Shown piece by piece: positions 40,850 to 54,056 of a stretch of DNA of 64,000 nt. The stretch is taken from NCBI RefSeq assembly GCF_900458895.1, contig NZ_LR962863.1:1240001-1304000 (forward strand). Reading direction: 5' to 3'. A program made the position numbers and the translations under genes. The DNA is from Staphylococcus schleiferi (GTDB lineage: Bacteria > Bacillota > Bacilli > Staphylococcales > Staphylococcaceae). The stretch's first letter is position 1, and every line of letters starts with the position of its first letter. The notes below the pieces were generated by a model. That model saw only the letters and a program-made list of their open reading frames with translations. It ran no database searches and was not told where the DNA came from.

Positions 40850-41848
40850 ATGTTAACAACTGGATTTATATCATTTATTATCATCGCTGCACTTATCATT
40901 GTCGCACTTATCATATTATTCTCATTTGTACCAGTAGGATTATGGATATCTGCACTTGCAGCTGGTGTTAAAGTCGGCATTGGCACTTTAGTTGGGATGC
41001 GCTTACGTCGTGTATCACCACGTAAAGTCATTGGTCCATTAATCAAAGCGCATAAAGCCGGTTTACACCTTACAACAAACCAACTTGAATCACACTATCT
41101 AGCTGGAGGTAATGTAGACCGCGTTGTTGATGCCAATATTGCTGCTCAACGTGCTGACATCAATTTACCATTTGAACGTGGTGCTGCTATCGACTTAGCA
41201 GGCCGCGACGTTTTACAAGCGGTCCAAATGTCTGTAAACCCTAAAGTTATTGAAACACCATTTATCGCAGGTGTGGCAATGAACGGGATTGAAGTAAAAG
41301 CGAAAGCACGTATTACAGTACGTGCAAATATTTCACGCTTAGTCGGTGGTGCTGGAGAAGACACAATTATCGCACGTGTCGGTGAAGGTATCGTTTCAAC
41401 GATTGGTTCAAGTGAGCACCATACGCAAGTTTTAGAAAACCCTGATAATATTTCTAAAACAGTGTTAAGTAAAGGTCTTGACTCTGGAACAGCATTTGAA
41501 ATTTTATCAATTGATATTGCTGATGTTGATATTAGCAAAAATATCGGTGCAGACTTACAAACTGAACAAGCTATTGCTGATAAAAATATTGCACAAGCAA
41601 AAGCAGAGGAACGCCGTGCGATGGCTGTTGCCCAAGAACAGGAAATGAAAGCACGCGTACAAGAAATGCATGCGAAGGTAGTAGAAGCGGAAGCAGAAGT
41701 TCCACTTGCATTAGCCGAAGCTTTACGTTCAGGAAATTTAGGTGTCAAAGATTATTACAATCTTAAAAATATAGAAGCTGATACAGGTATGAGAGAAGCG
41801 ATTAATAAAAGCACTCAAAATAACGATAACTCTACATCAGAACATTAA
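40850..41848 (+). CDS. floA: flotillin-like protein FloA
   Basis: A 332-residue protein with an N-terminal membrane hairpin or anchor (about residues 4-50, mostly hydrophobic), an SPFH-type domain, and a C-terminal coiled coil rich in Ala/Glu (about 230-295, [20 protein letters not shown]). It scaffolds functional membrane microdomains. The ATG at 40850 follows AAAGGAGAG. It lies between the NfeD-like gene and the YqfB-like gene, as in B. subtilis yqeZ-yqfA-yqfB. Confidence 0.95.
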   Translation: MLTTGFISFIIIAALIIVALIILFSFVPVGLWISALAAGVKVGIGTLVGMRLRRVSPRKVIGPLIKAHKAGLHLTTNQLESHYLAGGNVDRVVDANIAAQRADINLPFERGAAIDLAGRDVLQAVQMSVNPKVIETPFIAGVAMNGIEVKAKARITVRANISRLVGGAGEDTIIARVGEGIVSTIGSSEHHTQVLENPDNISKTVLSKGLDSGTAFEILSIDIADVDISKNIGADLQTEQAIADKNIAQAKAEERRAMAVAQEQEMKARVQEMHAKVVEAEAEVPLALAEALRSGNLGVKDYYNLKNIEADTGMREAINKSTQNNDNSTSEH

Positions 41849-41861
41849 TTGAGGTGATTTT

Positions 41862-42458
41862 ATGAGTATAGGAGTGATCATATTTATCATTTCTGTCGTT
41901 ATTTCAATCATTAGCGCAGTTAATGATAAAAGTCATGAGAAACGCCAAAATCGTAAGCCTCCTCAACAAAAACATATTGAACATGAAAAAACGAATCAAA
42001 AAAGCTTTTTAGATAAAGTACAAGAAAAGCTAGAAGAATTTGAAAAAGAATTTTCAGAACCTGAGCATGTCCCTCAGGAAGAAAGGCAGCATCAACCTTC
42101 ACAACAACCTATACCTAAAAAGCAAGTTGAGCCAATAAAGCCTAAAGTGTCAGAACAAAAAAAGCAAGAAGATACGTCGAAGCAACTCAAAGAACTGTTA
42201 CAATCTCAAATGGATGAAATCGACGCACAACTTAATAAAGAGCGTCTTAAACAGTTAGAACGCATGGAACGTAAAGCAAAAGAAATTATTCAAGATGAGT
42301 ATTTATCTAATCGTACTAAACGAATGAAATTACAGCAACTCACTGAGAGAAAAGAACCAACCCCAGCTTTGAAAGGGGACTTAACCTTTTCTGAAAATGA
42401 GGTAGTAAACGGTTTGATTTGGTCGGAATTTTTAACCAAACCTAAACAACTAAAATAA
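41862..42458 (+). CDS. uncharacterised membrane-anchored coiled-coil protein (YqfB position)
   Basis: A 198-residue protein with one N-terminal hydrophobic helix (about residues 3-20) followed by a highly charged, Gln/Lys/Glu-rich region with coiled-coil character (about 90-160) and a short conserved-looking end (NEVVNGLIWSEFLTKP). I do not recognise a functional family. Its place right after floA, 13 bases on behind GAGGTG, suggests a role linked to the flotillin system. A terminator follows. Confidence 0.8.
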   Translation: MSIGVIIFIISVVISIISAVNDKSHEKRQNRKPPQQKHIEHEKTNQKSFLDKVQEKLEEFEKEFSEPEHVPQEERQHQPSQQPIPKKQVEPIKPKVSEQKKQEDTSKQLKELLQSQMDEIDAQLNKERLKQLERMERKAKEIIQDEYLSNRTKRMKLQQLTERKEPTPALKGDLTFSENEVVNGLIWSEFLTKPKQLK

Positions 42459-42470
42459 ACTCACTCTACT

Positions 42471-42501
42471 AACCAAAGGGATTTTCCCTTTGGTTATTTT
42501 T
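42471..42501 (+). terminator. terminator after the floA operon
   Basis: AACCAAAGGG-ATTTT-CCCTTTGGTT perfect stem followed by ATTTTT. The gap to phoH (42502-42740) is AT-rich with a TATAAT-like sequence near 42649; nothing else is seen. Confidence 0.93.
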
Positions 42502-42740
42502 ATGAAATCGTTTATTAGTTGATAATATTACATCCATCATTATTACTTGTCCCTAGTGGGCAAAATTATAACAGCAATGTTCTGTTAACAAGCCGACAAC
42601 TTTATGTCATTTCATGTTAGATTTACGGTTGAAATATAGCAAACATGATATAATAAACCTATAGCGATAAAAGAACAATTGCAACATACAATTTAAATTT
42701 GATACATTTGTGATAACAATACATGAAAAGGAGCTACTAT

Positions 42741-43685
42741 ATGCCTGGAATTATTCAGATTGACGATATCAATCAAGCACAAGCTTTATTAGGGAATAAT
42801 GATGAACATATTAAACTAATTGAAGATGCGTTTGATGTCGTCATACATGCAAGAGGACAAGAAGTAGCAGTCAAAGGTGAAAAGCTGGATGCTGTTACTG
42901 AAGCGGAATCTGTACTCATCAACTTACTTAAAGTGATTGAGCAAGGTGCATCAGTTACGGTTAAAGATGTACAAGCAGCAATCAAAATGGCAAAGAATGG
43001 ACAAATCGAACATCTTATCGATTTATACGAAGAAGAAATCACTAAAGATGCATTTGGAAAAACCATTCGTGCCAAAACGATGGGGCAACGTATGTATATT
43101 CATGCAATGAAAAAGAATGACTTAGTTTTTGGTATTGGTCCTGCCGGTACTGGGAAGACATTTTTAGCAGTTGTTTATGCCGCAAAAGCTTTGCGTGCTG
43201 GCCAAGTTAAAAGGCTTGTACTTACTCGTCCAGCCGTAGAGGCAGGGGAATCTCTGGGGTTTTTACCTGGCGATTTAAAAGAAAAGGTGGATCCTTACCT
43301 CCGTCCTTTATATGATGGTCTGAATACAGTTCTTGGTGTTGAGCAAACCGCACGCTTTATCGAAAGAGGTATCATCGAAATTGCACCTTTAGCTTATATG
43401 AGAGGGAGAACGTTAGATGATGCATTTGTCATATTAGATGAAGCGCAGAATACAACACACGCTCAGATGAAGATGTTTTTAACACGACTTGGTTTCGGCT
43501 CGAAAATGGTTGTAACTGGAGATAAAACACAAATCGACTTACCTAAAGGCGTCAAAAGCGGCTTAATAGAAGCAGAACAAAGACTGAAAAATATTAAAGG
43601 GCTATCAATTCAACATTTAGATCAAGCTGATGTTGTTCGCCATCCTTTAGTTGGAAGAATAATCAGTCGATACGAGGAGGATTAA
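42741..43685 (+). CDS. phoH: PhoH family ATPase
   Basis: A 314-residue P-loop ATPase, Walker A GPAGTGKTFLA (about 133-143) and Walker B FVILDEAQN. An N-terminal KH-like domain precedes it. It is encoded next to ybeY and is thought to act in RNA metabolism. The ATG at 42741 is preceded by AAAGGAG; an in-frame ATG six codons upstream overlaps that ribosome binding site. It starts the phoH-ybeY-dgkA-cdd-era-recO operon. Confidence 0.95.
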   Translation: MPGIIQIDDINQAQALLGNNDEHIKLIEDAFDVVIHARGQEVAVKGEKLDAVTEAESVLINLLKVIEQGASVTVKDVQAAIKMAKNGQIEHLIDLYEEEITKDAFGKTIRAKTMGQRMYIHAMKKNDLVFGIGPAGTGKTFLAVVYAAKALRAGQVKRLVLTRPAVEAGESLGFLPGDLKEKVDPYLRPLYDGLNTVLGVEQTARFIERGIIEIAPLAYMRGRTLDDAFVILDEAQNTTHAQMKMFLTRLGFGSKMVVTGDKTQIDLPKGVKSGLIEAEQRLKNIKGLSIQHLDQADVVRHPLVGRIISRYEED

Positions 43686-43688
43686 TCC

Positions 43689-44153
43689 ATGTTTACAATT
43701 GATTTTAGTGATCATACAGGAGAAGTGAAAGCAGAATGGTATGAACAAATTAATGCGCTGTTGGATTACGCAAGAACTGAAGAAGGTATAAATGAAGAAG
43801 CTGAACTATCAGTGACATTTGCAGACAAAGACGAAATCCAAGCTATTAATCGTGAATATAGAGATAAAGACCGTGTCACAGATGTTATATCTTTTGCTTT
43901 TGAAGAACAAGAAGACATTTTTGAAGGCATGGAAATGCCACGTATTTTAGGAGACATCATCATTTGTACTGATGTGGCGCAAGAACAGGCGCAACAGTAT
44001 AACCATTCTTTTGAGCGAGAGCTAGGATTTTTAGCACTACATGGCTTTTTGCATTTATTAGGTTATGATCACATGTCTGAAGAAGAAGAAAGAATTATGT
44101 TTGGCCGCCAAAAAGAAATACTAGAAGGCTTTGGTTTAACTAGGGATCGATGA
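43689..44153 (+). CDS. ybeY: endoribonuclease YbeY (rRNA maturation factor)
   Basis: A 154-residue metalloprotein with the zinc motif [11 protein letters not shown] (H-x3-H-x5-H). It is needed for 16S rRNA 3' maturation and 70S quality control. [10 protein letters not shown] and LGDIIICTD are family segments. GAGGAGG lies before the ATG. It overlaps dgkA by 4 bases. Confidence 0.96.
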   Translation: MFTIDFSDHTGEVKAEWYEQINALLDYARTEEGINEEAELSVTFADKDEIQAINREYRDKDRVTDVISFAFEEQEDIFEGMEMPRILGDIIICTDVAQEQAQQYNHSFERELGFLALHGFLHLLGYDHMSEEEERIMFGRQKEILEGFGLTRDR

Positions 44154-44488
44154 TGAATCGTTTTAAATACGCATTACAAGGTGGCCTCACGTTGTTGCGT
44201 AAAGATAGAAACTTTTTATACCATCTTATATTGGCGGTTTTAATTATAATTTTTGGAAGTTTCTTGTCGTTAAATCGAATCGAATGGATATTAATCATAT
44301 TAGCAATATTTTTAGTTCTCATTACAGAGGCGATTAATACAGCCATTGAGTACGCCGTAGATTTGACAACAGGTTCATTTCATATATTTGCAAAAAATGC
44401 AAAAGATATTTCAGCATTCAGTGTGTTGCTAGCATCTATTTTTGCTATAATTATTGGTTGTATGATTTTTATACCTAAATTGATATAA
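44150..44488 (+). CDS. dgkA: diacylglycerol/undecaprenol kinase family protein
   Basis: A 112-residue protein with three membrane helices (about 30-47, 50-66, 93-111) and the family signature [13 protein letters not shown]. Gram-positive members phosphorylate undecaprenol, supplying lipid carrier for wall synthesis. It lies between ybeY and cdd, its usual site. Two ATGs in tandem (44150, 44153) are equally possible starts. Confidence 0.93.
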   Translation: MMNRFKYALQGGLTLLRKDRNFLYHLILAVLIIIFGSFLSLNRIEWILIILAIFLVLITEAINTAIEYAVDLTTGSFHIFAKNAKDISAFSVLLASIFAIIIGCMIFIPKLI

Positions 44489-44503
44489 GAGGAGCTAAAA
44501 AAC

Positions 44504-44914
44504 ATGGCTTATACAGAAGAACACTACAAAGAAGTTAGAGCAGCGCAACAAAAAGCATATGCACCTTATAGTAAATTTAAAGTTGGTGCATATCTTATCA
44601 CGAAAGATGGACATACATTCCATGGTGCAAACGTTGAAAATGCCGCTTATCCATCATCAATTTGCGCTGAGCGTTCAGCTTTAGTTGCTGCAATTTCTCA
44701 AGGTTATCGCCCTGGTGATTTTGAATCGATTACCATAACAGTGGATAGTCCTGAACTTGCTTCACCATGTGGTCCTTGCAGACAGGTGATGAAAGAATTA
44801 TGTGATGATGACATGCCTGTGTATATGACGAACCAAACAGGAGAAGTAAGAACATCTACTGTTGCTGAACTTTTACCATATGGATTTTCTGGAAAGGATT
44901 TAAATAATGAATGA
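44504..44914 (+). CDS. cdd: cytidine deaminase
   Basis: A 136-residue homotetrameric enzyme that deaminates cytidine and deoxycytidine. Zinc ligands are in CAERSAL (Cys with the catalytic Glu) and [14 protein letters not shown] precedes the start. The stop overlaps the era start by 8 bases. Confidence 0.97.
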   Translation: MAYTEEHYKEVRAAQQKAYAPYSKFKVGAYLITKDGHTFHGANVENAAYPSSICAERSALVAAISQGYRPGDFESITITVDSPELASPCGPCRQVMKELCDDDMPVYMTNQTGEVRTSTVAELLPYGFSGKDLNNE

Positions 44915-45803
44915 ATATAAATCAGGATTTGTAACTATCATTGGCCGTCCCAATGTGGGTAAATCTACGTTTGTTAATCGTGTCATCGGTCACAAGATTG
45001 CGATTATGTCAGACAAAGCGCAAACGACACGAAATAAAATACAAGGGGTCATGACAGAAAAAGATGCACAAATCGTATTTCTGGATACACCCGGTATTCA
45101 CAAACCTAAGCATAAGCTAGGGGACTACATGATGAAAGTGGCTAAAAATACACTTTCTGAAATTGATGCAGTGATGTTTATGGTCAATGTCAATGAGGAG
45201 ATTGGCCGAGGCGATCAATATATTATGGAGATGTTAAAAACGGTAAAAACACCTGTTTTTTTAGTCTTAAATAAAATTGATTTAGTGCATCCTGATGCAT
45301 TAATGCCAAAAATCGAACAATACCAAACTTATATGGATTTTTCGGAAATCGTACCTATTTCTGCGTTAGAAGGCCATAACGTCGAACATTTTCTAAATGT
45401 ATTAAAATCTTATTTACCTGAAGGACCCCAATATTATCCAGATGGTCAAATTTCAGATCACCCAGAACAATTTGTCGTGAGTGAACTCATTCGTGAAAAA
45501 ATTCTACAAACGACTACTGAAGAAATCCCTCATGCTATTGGGGTTAATGTTGAGCGTATGACCAAAGAATCTGAAGATCGTGTTCATATTGAGGCTACGA
45601 TTTTTGTAGAACGTGATTCACAGAAAGGGATTGTCATTGGTAAAGGTGGCAAAAAATTAAAAGAAATCGGCAAAAGAGCGCGCCTTGATATTGAACATCT
45701 ACTCGGCTCAAAAGTATACCTTGATTTATGGGTAAAAGTTCAAAAAGATTGGCGCAACAAGACTACATTTATTAAACAAATGGGTTACGTTGAAGACGAA
45801 TGA
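44907..45803 (+). CDS. era: GTPase Era
   Basis: A 298-residue GTPase for 30S assembly. G1 is [10 protein letters not shown] (about 12-21), G3 DTPG, G4 NKID; the C-terminal KH domain has [15 protein letters not shown] and binds the 3' end of 16S rRNA. Full length. AAAGGA lies within cdd upstream of its start. Confidence 0.97.
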   Translation: MNEYKSGFVTIIGRPNVGKSTFVNRVIGHKIAIMSDKAQTTRNKIQGVMTEKDAQIVFLDTPGIHKPKHKLGDYMMKVAKNTLSEIDAVMFMVNVNEEIGRGDQYIMEMLKTVKTPVFLVLNKIDLVHPDALMPKIEQYQTYMDFSEIVPISALEGHNVEHFLNVLKSYLPEGPQYYPDGQISDHPEQFVVSELIREKILQTTTEEIPHAIGVNVERMTKESEDRVHIEATIFVERDSQKGIVIGKGGKKLKEIGKRARLDIEHLLGSKVYLDLWVKVQKDWRNKTTFIKQMGYVEDE

Positions 45804-45827
45804 TTTTGTAAATCAGGTGGTGGCGAC

Positions 45828-46598
45828 ATGTTAGTGAAGCAAAAAGGTATCATCATTAAAGCTGTAGATTATGGTGAATCTGATAAAATTATCACCATTT
45901 TAAATGAACATGGCGCTAAAGTTCCCCTTATGGTAAAGCGTGCCAAAAAGGTCAAATCAGGGCTTCAAGCTACTACCCAACTTTTTGTACAAGGTCTGTT
46001 CATATACAACAAATGGAAAGGCATGGGGTCACTTACATCTGTTGATGTGATTGATTTGAATTACGAATTGCGTCAAGATATATATGCGAATAGTTATGCC
46101 AGCCTTTGTCTAGAAACGATTGATCGCTCAATGGAAGCAGATGAAGTCAATCATCATATGTACGCATTACTTATTTTTGCATTTGATCGAATTCATCAAG
46201 GTGTCTCTCCCCAACTTGTGGCAAATATTGTGATGTTAAAATGTATGTCTCGCTTTGGTTTTGATATAGACTTGTCTCAATGTGTAGTTACAGGAGATAC
46301 CCATCCGGGTCATTTCACACATTATAGTTTTAAATTTAACGGCGTTTTGTCTCAACAGGCTGCATCTCAAGATGAACATGCTTATCCATTATCGAATAAA
46401 ACAATCTACCTTACTCAAGTTTTAAAAAATTTACCTTTGAATAAAATTAAAGAAATTCGTATTCAAGATGCCATTGTTGACGAAATGTCTCAATTCATTT
46501 TACTTCTGTATAAGGAGTATGCTGGCATGTATTTTAAAAGTCAAAGACTCATTAATCAACTTCATCGACTTGAAATGAATCAAAATTTTGATCGATAA
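45828..46598 (+). CDS. recO: DNA repair protein RecO
   Basis: A 256-residue RecFOR pathway protein: N-terminal OB fold ([20 protein letters not shown]) and a helical C-terminal domain. It helps RecA load onto SSB-coated DNA. I see no CxxC pair of the four-cysteine zinc site of many RecO proteins; the equivalent region keeps only scattered cysteines. It ends the era operon, followed by two terminators. Confidence 0.93.
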   Translation: MLVKQKGIIIKAVDYGESDKIITILNEHGAKVPLMVKRAKKVKSGLQATTQLFVQGLFIYNKWKGMGSLTSVDVIDLNYELRQDIYANSYASLCLETIDRSMEADEVNHHMYALLIFAFDRIHQGVSPQLVANIVMLKCMSRFGFDIDLSQCVVTGDTHPGHFTHYSFKFNGVLSQQAASQDEHAYPLSNKTIYLTQVLKNLPLNKIKEIRIQDAIVDEMSQFILLLYKEYAGMYFKSQRLINQLHRLEMNQNFDR

Positions 46599-46665
46599 AA
46601 AAGTTGCTTATCCACTAAAAAGTGAAGAGGTCTAATGACAAATTTTACAATATAAAAGAAATGGT

Positions 46666-46700
46666 AGTGGATTACATCAATGTCGTCCACTCCCATTTTC
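46666..46700 (+). terminator. terminator after recO
   Basis: AGTGGA…ACAT / ATGT…TCCACT stem, followed by CCCATTTTC. It closes the phoH-recO operon. Confidence 0.7.
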
Positions 46701-46732
46701 TTATTTAAAATGGTTCTTCATTTTTTATGGTG

Positions 46733-46757
46733 GGATGACATAAGTCATCCTGCTTTT
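46733..46757 (+). terminator. second terminator before the IS remnant
   Basis: GGATGAC-ATAA-GTCATCC followed by TGCTTTTTT. It insulates the transposase fragment from recO. Confidence 0.85.
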
Positions 46758-46831
46758 TTGTACAAAAATAGCGCAAATGCCTCTATCATTTTAAGTGACT
46801 AAACCAAAAATAAAGGAGACATATTGCGCCT

Positions 46832-47278
46832 ATGTGTAATGATATATTAAAAGATAATAATATTAAAATCACTAAAGTTGAAGAAGATGTAGTTATTAGA
46901 GGTAAGAAATCTAACGTCATCTTTGGTACCCTTTCTTACAAGCCTATGACTTGTCCTCACTGTTATCATTCGAATCCAAACCGAATACACAAACACGGAA
47001 AACGTTTATCGCGAATTACTTTTTTAAGATTCCAAGAGATAGCAGTGTATTTAAATCTGTTAAAACAACGTTTTAAATGTATGGTTTGTGGTCGGACTTT
47101 TACTTCTAAAACAAATGTTGTTGAGGATAACTGTTTTATCTCAAACCATGTTCAGAAAGCCATTATAGATAAAGCAACACAAGTTCGCTCAGAAACTGAT
47201 ATCGCAAGTGATTGTAACGTTTCTGCATCTTCTGTAAAACGTGTGATTCATAAAGTAAGCAATGCCACTTTTCAATAG
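46832..47278 (+). pseudogene. truncated ISL3-family transposase
   Basis: A 148-residue frame corresponding to only the N-terminal part of an ISL3 transposase, which normally has about 430 residues. Two CxxC zinc pairs (CPHCYH, CMVCGRTF) and a helix-turn-helix (SETDIASDCNVSASSVKRVI) are visible. The DDE catalytic domain is absent: the frame meets a stop right after SNATFQ and the following DNA is unrelated. AAAGGAGA precedes the start. It cannot be an active transposase alone. Terminal inverted repeats were not identified. Confidence 0.88.
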
Positions 47279-47289
47279 TGAAATTACTT

Positions 47290-47462
47290 AAATAGATTGC
47301 GTACCGAGTCGAGACTCCCGAGGCATAGAGCCGAAACCGAAAATCCATTTTGGCTTTTTATGAGCTACCATAAAAGCCAAAATTAGTTGAGGTAAGGCGC
47401 CTGGGAAAGCGAGACTCGAAGAAGCAATCGGAAGTTTGCGACTTAATTATTATAGACACATA
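47290..47462 (+). repeat. highly base-paired element abutting the IS remnant
   Basis: CGAGTC (47306-47311) pairs with GACTCG (47413-47418); CCC-G-AGGC pairs with GCCT-GGG inside it; and ATTTTGGCTTTTTATG (47348-47363) pairs with CATAAAAGCCAAAAT (47370-47384) around a six-base loop. Nested arms over about 115 bases look like a folded RNA or a small non-autonomous mobile element. It begins close to the point where the transposase is broken. No coding content. Single copy in this window. Confidence 0.5.
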
Positions 47463-47486
47463 ACCACCATATAAAGTGTACAGCCT

Positions 47487-48878
47487 TTAAAATTTAACTT
47501 TTTCTGCTAAAAATGCATTTAATTCACTAATTGGCATACGAACTTGTTCCATTGTATCACGATCACGCACTGTTACTTGTTGATCTTCAAGTGAATCAAA
47601 GTCGAACGTAATACAGTATGGTGTACCAATTTCATCTTGTCGACGATAACGTTTACCAATAGATTGAGATTCATCAAAATCTACTACAAAGTCTTCACTT
47701 AATTGTTCATAAACTTTAATCGCATCTGCAGATAGCTTTTTACTTAATGGTAAAATTGCTGCTTTGTATGGTGCAATGGCAGGGTGGAAGTGTAATACTG
47801 TACGTGCATCTTTACTTCCTTCAACACCTTCTTCATCATAAGCGTCACATAAAAAGGCTAATGTCACACGATCGGCACCTAATGAAGGTTCAATACAGTA
47901 AGGGATATACTTTTCATTTGTTTCTGGATCATGATATCTAAAATCATCTCCAGAGTGTTCACTATGTTGTTTTAAGTCGTAATCTGTTCGACTAGCAATA
48001 CCCCATAATTCGCCCCAACCAAATGGGAAACGATATTCGATATCTGTTGTAGCATTTGAGTAGTGAGATAACTCATCTTCATCATGGTCACGTAAACGTG
48101 TATTGTCTTTGTTAAGACCTAAATTAGTTAACCAGTTCGCAGCAAATTCTTTCCAATAGTTTTGCCATTCGATTTCTGTACCAGGTTTACAGAAAAATTC
48201 TAATTCCATTTGCTCAAATTCACGTGTACGGAAAATAAAGTTCCCAGGTGTAATTTCATTACGGAAAGATTTACCAATTTGCCCAATACCAAATGGTAGT
48301 TTCTTACGCATTGAACGTTGTACATTTTTATAATTCACAAAAATACCTTGAGCTGTTTCAGGTCGTAAGAAGATCTCATTTGTTGAATCTTCAGTAACAC
48401 CTTGGAATGTTTTAAACATTAAATTAAATTGACGAATGTCTGTCCAATTCGCAGTACCACTTACAGGACAAGTGATGCCTTCTTCATCAATAATGCGTTT
48501 CATCTCATCAAAACTTAAACCATCAGCAATAAAGTTTTCATCGCCTTTTTCGTTTAACATATAGTCTTCAATCAATTTGTCAGCACGATATCTTATTTTA
48601 CTATCTTTGTTATCGATCATTGGATCATTAAAGTTACCTAAATGTCCTGATGCTTCCCAAGTTTTAGGGTTCATTAAAATAGCAGCATCCAAACCTACAT
48701 TATAAGGTGATTGCGTGATGAACTTTTTCCACCATGCTCTTTTAATATTGTTTTTCAATTCAACACCTAAAGGACCATAGTCCCAAGTGTTTGCTAAACC
48801 ACCATAAATTTCACTACCAGGAAAAACAAATCCTCTGTGTTTGGCTAATTGTACAATAGTATCCATGTTTTTATCCAT
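47487..48878 (-). CDS. glyS: glycyl-tRNA synthetase (single-chain, eukaryotic type)
   Basis: A 463-residue class II synthetase of the alpha2 type (GlyQS in Gram-positives). Visible are [29 protein letters not shown] and [20 protein letters not shown] (motif 2) and [12 protein letters not shown] (motif 3). It charges tRNA-Gly. The ATG at 48878 follows AAGGAGTG; the same frame stays open upstream through the T-box, which must not be counted as protein. It stands against its neighbours on the minus strand. Confidence 0.96.
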   Translation of the reverse strand: MDKNMDTIVQLAKHRGFVFPGSEIYGGLANTWDYGPLGVELKNNIKRAWWKKFITQSPYNVGLDAAILMNPKTWEASGHLGNFNDPMIDNKDSKIRYRADKLIEDYMLNEKGDENFIADGLSFDEMKRIIDEEGITCPVSGTANWTDIRQFNLMFKTFQGVTEDSTNEIFLRPETAQGIFVNYKNVQRSMRKKLPFGIGQIGKSFRNEITPGNFIFRTREFEQMELEFFCKPGTEIEWQNYWKEFAANWLTNLGLNKDNTRLRDHDEDELSHYSNATTDIEYRFPFGWGELWGIASRTDYDLKQHSEHSGDDFRYHDPETNEKYIPYCIEPSLGADRVTLAFLCDAYDEEGVEGSKDARTVLHFHPAIAPYKAAILPLSKKLSADAIKVYEQLSEDFVVDFDESQSIGKRYRRQDEIGTPYCITFDFDSLEDQQVTVRDRDTMEQVRMPISELNAFLAEKVKF

Positions 48879-48889
48879 TTCAATTTTAC

Positions 48890-49080
48890 ACTCCTTAACA
48901 ATAAAAAAGCCCCAAGCCAAAGAATCAACTTTGCCTTGGGACGAATTATTATAATAATCCGCGGTTCCACCCAAATTAGTGTCGCCACTCACTTTTATTC
49001 AACTCAAATCATACGCCAAATCAGTGTGTTAAGCTTCCACCATCCTTAACTCGCTTTATTATTAATTCTAAATTATACGA
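48890..49080 (-). promoter_or_regulatory. T-box leader of glyS (glycine)
   Basis: On the minus strand the T-box GGGTGGAACCGCGG lies at 48972-48959, followed by a terminator stem CCCAAGGCAAAG / CTTTGGCTTGGG with a T run (48942-48903). A GGC triplet (minus strand, 49017-49015) is a plausible glycine specifier. Regulation by uncharged tRNA-Gly is established for this class. The specifier assignment is less certain than the T-box itself. Confidence 0.9.
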
Positions 49081-49317
49081 ATTAGAAAGGCAAGTAAAAT
49101 CATAATTGTATCACTTTCGAATACAAGTTATAATGAATATTGTACTAAAAATGCAAAGTCAAACTAATTTTGATTGCATGCCAACTCAAAGTTTATATGA
49201 GGAACTATAGGTTACTTTTATAAACTTTCAATATATCGTTTTCCATAATCGATGCAATATTAACAATTTAATGTTACTGGTTTGCCAACAGATAAAAATA
49301 TAGTGCTAGTATGTAAA
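49081..49317. other. divergent intergenic region glyS/ccpN
   Basis: An AT-rich gap that must contain the glyS promoter (minus) and ccpN promoter (plus). I see only weak boxes (for example TATAAT on the minus strand near 49071-49076). No gene seen. Confidence 0.4.
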
Positions 49318-49369
49318 AAGGAGGCACTTCTGCTATTTAATTAGCATAACCGTTTACGGTTTTAAATAG
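49318..49369 (+). promoter_or_regulatory. Shine-Dalgarno followed by hairpin in the ccpN 5' region
   Basis: AAGGAGG (49318-49324) has no start codon at a usable distance. Eight bases on, CTATTTAA (49333-49340) pairs with TTAAATAG (49362-49369), enclosing AACCGT-TT-ACGGTT (49348-49361). The conserved CcpN N-terminus begins only 12 bases after the hairpin. The element sits exactly between ribosome binding site and start. Confidence 0.6.
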
Positions 49370-49381
49370 TTAGAGACTCAT

Positions 49382-50005
49382 ATAGAACTTAGTCAAAGAC
49401 AAGCCCATATTGTAGAAATTGTTAAGTCTTCTGGACCTATTACAGGTGAAAAGATAGCAGAACAGTTAAATTTAACTCGTGCTACGTTGAGACCTGATTT
49501 AGCTATCTTAACGATGGCTGGATATTTAGAAGCAAGACCTAGAGTCGGTTACTTTTATTCCGGTAAGTCAGGATCACAACTTTTAACTGAACAATTAAAA
49601 CAATATATCGTTAAAGATTACCAATCACATCCAGTGATTTTAAAAAGCGATGTGACAGTTTATGATGCGATTTGCTCGATATTTATTGAAGATGTAGGAA
49701 CATTATTCATTGTTAATAATGAAAATGAACTCGTTGGTGTATGTTCGAGAAAAGATTTACTTAGAGCTTCGATGGCAGGGCAAGACATACACACTATGCC
49801 AGTCAATATTATTATGACAAGAATGCCTAATATCGTCTTGCTCAATGAGAATGATTTAGTCTTGTATGCAGCACGACAAATGATAACAAAAGAAATAGAC
49901 TCAATACCTATAGTACGAGCAAAAGAAAACGGCAAGTTTGAAGTGACAGGACGTATTTCGAAAACCACAATCACAAAACTATTCGTATCGCTATTTGATC
50001 ATTAG
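49382..50005 (+). CDS. ccpN: transcriptional repressor CcpN (CBS-domain), no canonical start codon
   Basis: From ATA at 49382 the frame gives 207 residues: ELSQRQAHIVEIVKSSGPIT, a winged helix ending RATLRPDLAIL, then two CBS domains (EDVGTLFIVNNENELVGVC; KEIDSIPIVRAKENGK). Homologues begin M-E-L-S, so the expected ATG is ATA here. The only standard in-frame start is TTG at 49487, which would delete the DNA-binding helices. CcpN represses gluconeogenic genes and is linked to yqfL, which follows. Either a near-cognate start, or a broken gene. Confidence 0.8.
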   Translation: MELSQRQAHIVEIVKSSGPITGEKIAEQLNLTRATLRPDLAILTMAGYLEARPRVGYFYSGKSGSQLLTEQLKQYIVKDYQSHPVILKSDVTVYDAICSIFIEDVGTLFIVNNENELVGVCSRKDLLRASMAGQDIHTMPVNIIMTRMPNIVLLNENDLVLYAARQMITKEIDSIPIVRAKENGKFEVTGRISKTTITKLFVSLFDH

Positions 50006-50016
50006 GAGGATAATCT

Positions 50017-50844
50017 ATGAAAAATGTAAAAGTAATTGTTGCTTCAGATTCAGTGGGAGAGACTGCTGAATTAGTAGCTAAAGCATGTATTTCCCAATTT
50101 AAACATAGCGATCACTCATCTGACATATTACGCTATCCTTATATAGAAACAAAAGAAAATATCGACGAAATCATTGCCTTAGCAAGAGAAGTCGATTCTA
50201 TCATTATATACACACTTGTACGCCCTGATATCCGTAATTATATGCAAGAATTAATAGAGCAATACGATCTCAAATCAGTTGATATTATGGGTCCTATGAT
50301 TCAAGTGATGGAAAAAACATTTAATCAAAAATCATTAAACGAACCTGGTATTGTACATCAGCTTGACGAAGATTATTTCAAAAAAATAGAGGCGATGGAG
50401 TTTGCTGTTAAATATGACGATGGCAAAGATCCTAAAGGGTTACCTAAAGCAGATATTGTTTTAATTGGGGTCTCACGTACTTCAAAAACACCCATTTCAC
50501 AATATTTAGCACATAAACGATACAAAGTGATGAATGTTCCTATCGTTCCTGAAGTGACACCTCCTGATGCGTTATTTGAAATAGATCCGCAGAAGTGTAT
50601 AGCTTTGAAAATAAGTGCTGAAAAATTAAATGCAATTCGTAAAGAAAGACTTAAACAGTTAGACTTATCTGATTCCGCACGCTATGCGACAGACCAACGT
50701 ATTACAGAAGAACTTGAATACTTTAATCAAATTGTTGAAAAGATAGGCTGTCCAGTTTTAGATGTTTCTAATAAAGCGATTGAAGAAACTGCCAATAATA
50801 TTATTCAAATCATTGAGCATAATAATTCCTTTTTTAATGGATAA
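50017..50844 (+). CDS. yqfL: PPDK regulatory-type kinase/phosphorylase (YqfL)
   Basis: A 275-residue DUF299 protein with the P-loop GVSRTSKTP (about 150-158) and N-terminal [14 protein letters not shown]. Family members phosphorylate or dephosphorylate pyruvate phosphate dikinase or PEP synthase; YqfL in B. subtilis modulates CcpN activity. It follows ccpN by 11 bases behind AGGAGG, supporting a shared role in central carbon control. Confidence 0.94.
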   Translation: MKNVKVIVASDSVGETAELVAKACISQFKHSDHSSDILRYPYIETKENIDEIIALAREVDSIIIYTLVRPDIRNYMQELIEQYDLKSVDIMGPMIQVMEKTFNQKSLNEPGIVHQLDEDYFKKIEAMEFAVKYDDGKDPKGLPKADIVLIGVSRTSKTPISQYLAHKRYKVMNVPIVPEVTPPDALFEIDPQKCIALKISAEKLNAIRKERLKQLDLSDSARYATDQRITEELEYFNQIVEKIGCPVLDVSNKAIEETANNIIQIIEHNNSFFNG

Positions 50845-50919
50845 ATTGTATAATAATACAACTGTCTTTTAATCATTCACAAAATTATGATGCAGTAAAT
50901 TGTAATATAAGGTGATGAA

Positions 50920-53831
<2,912 letters not shown>

Positions 53832-53886
53832 GATTAAAAGCGCATAAAACAATGGGATAGATGCATAAAGACTTTATTTCAAATTA

Positions 53887-53997
53887 GACTAAAGTGCTTC
53901 TTACAACTTAAAAAGATATTAATGCTTTAGTCAGCCTTGTTAAGGTGGGACTATGAAATTTAAATTCACTTTAGATTTCTATCCCACTCTTTTTTTG
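53887..53997 (+). terminator. hairpins and terminator after sigA
   Basis: A stem GACTAAAG / CTTTAGTC (53887-53932) is followed by a terminator GTGGGA…TCCCAC enclosing GAAAT / ATTTC and ending in CTTTTTTT (53945-53997). It closes the dnaG-sigA transcript. Confidence 0.8.
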
Positions 53998-54056
53998 TAT
54001 CAACATCTAATTGATACATCTTTTTACTTAGCATTTTACATAGAGGAGGAATTACT

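Noticed and set aside
41146..41748. 200-residue antisense frame within floA
   Set aside because: Composition mirrors the coiled coil on the other strand; no ribosome site.
48879..48992. N-terminal extension of glyS
   Set aside because: This stretch is the T-box antiterminator and terminator; homologues start at the ATG at 48878, which has its own ribosome binding site.
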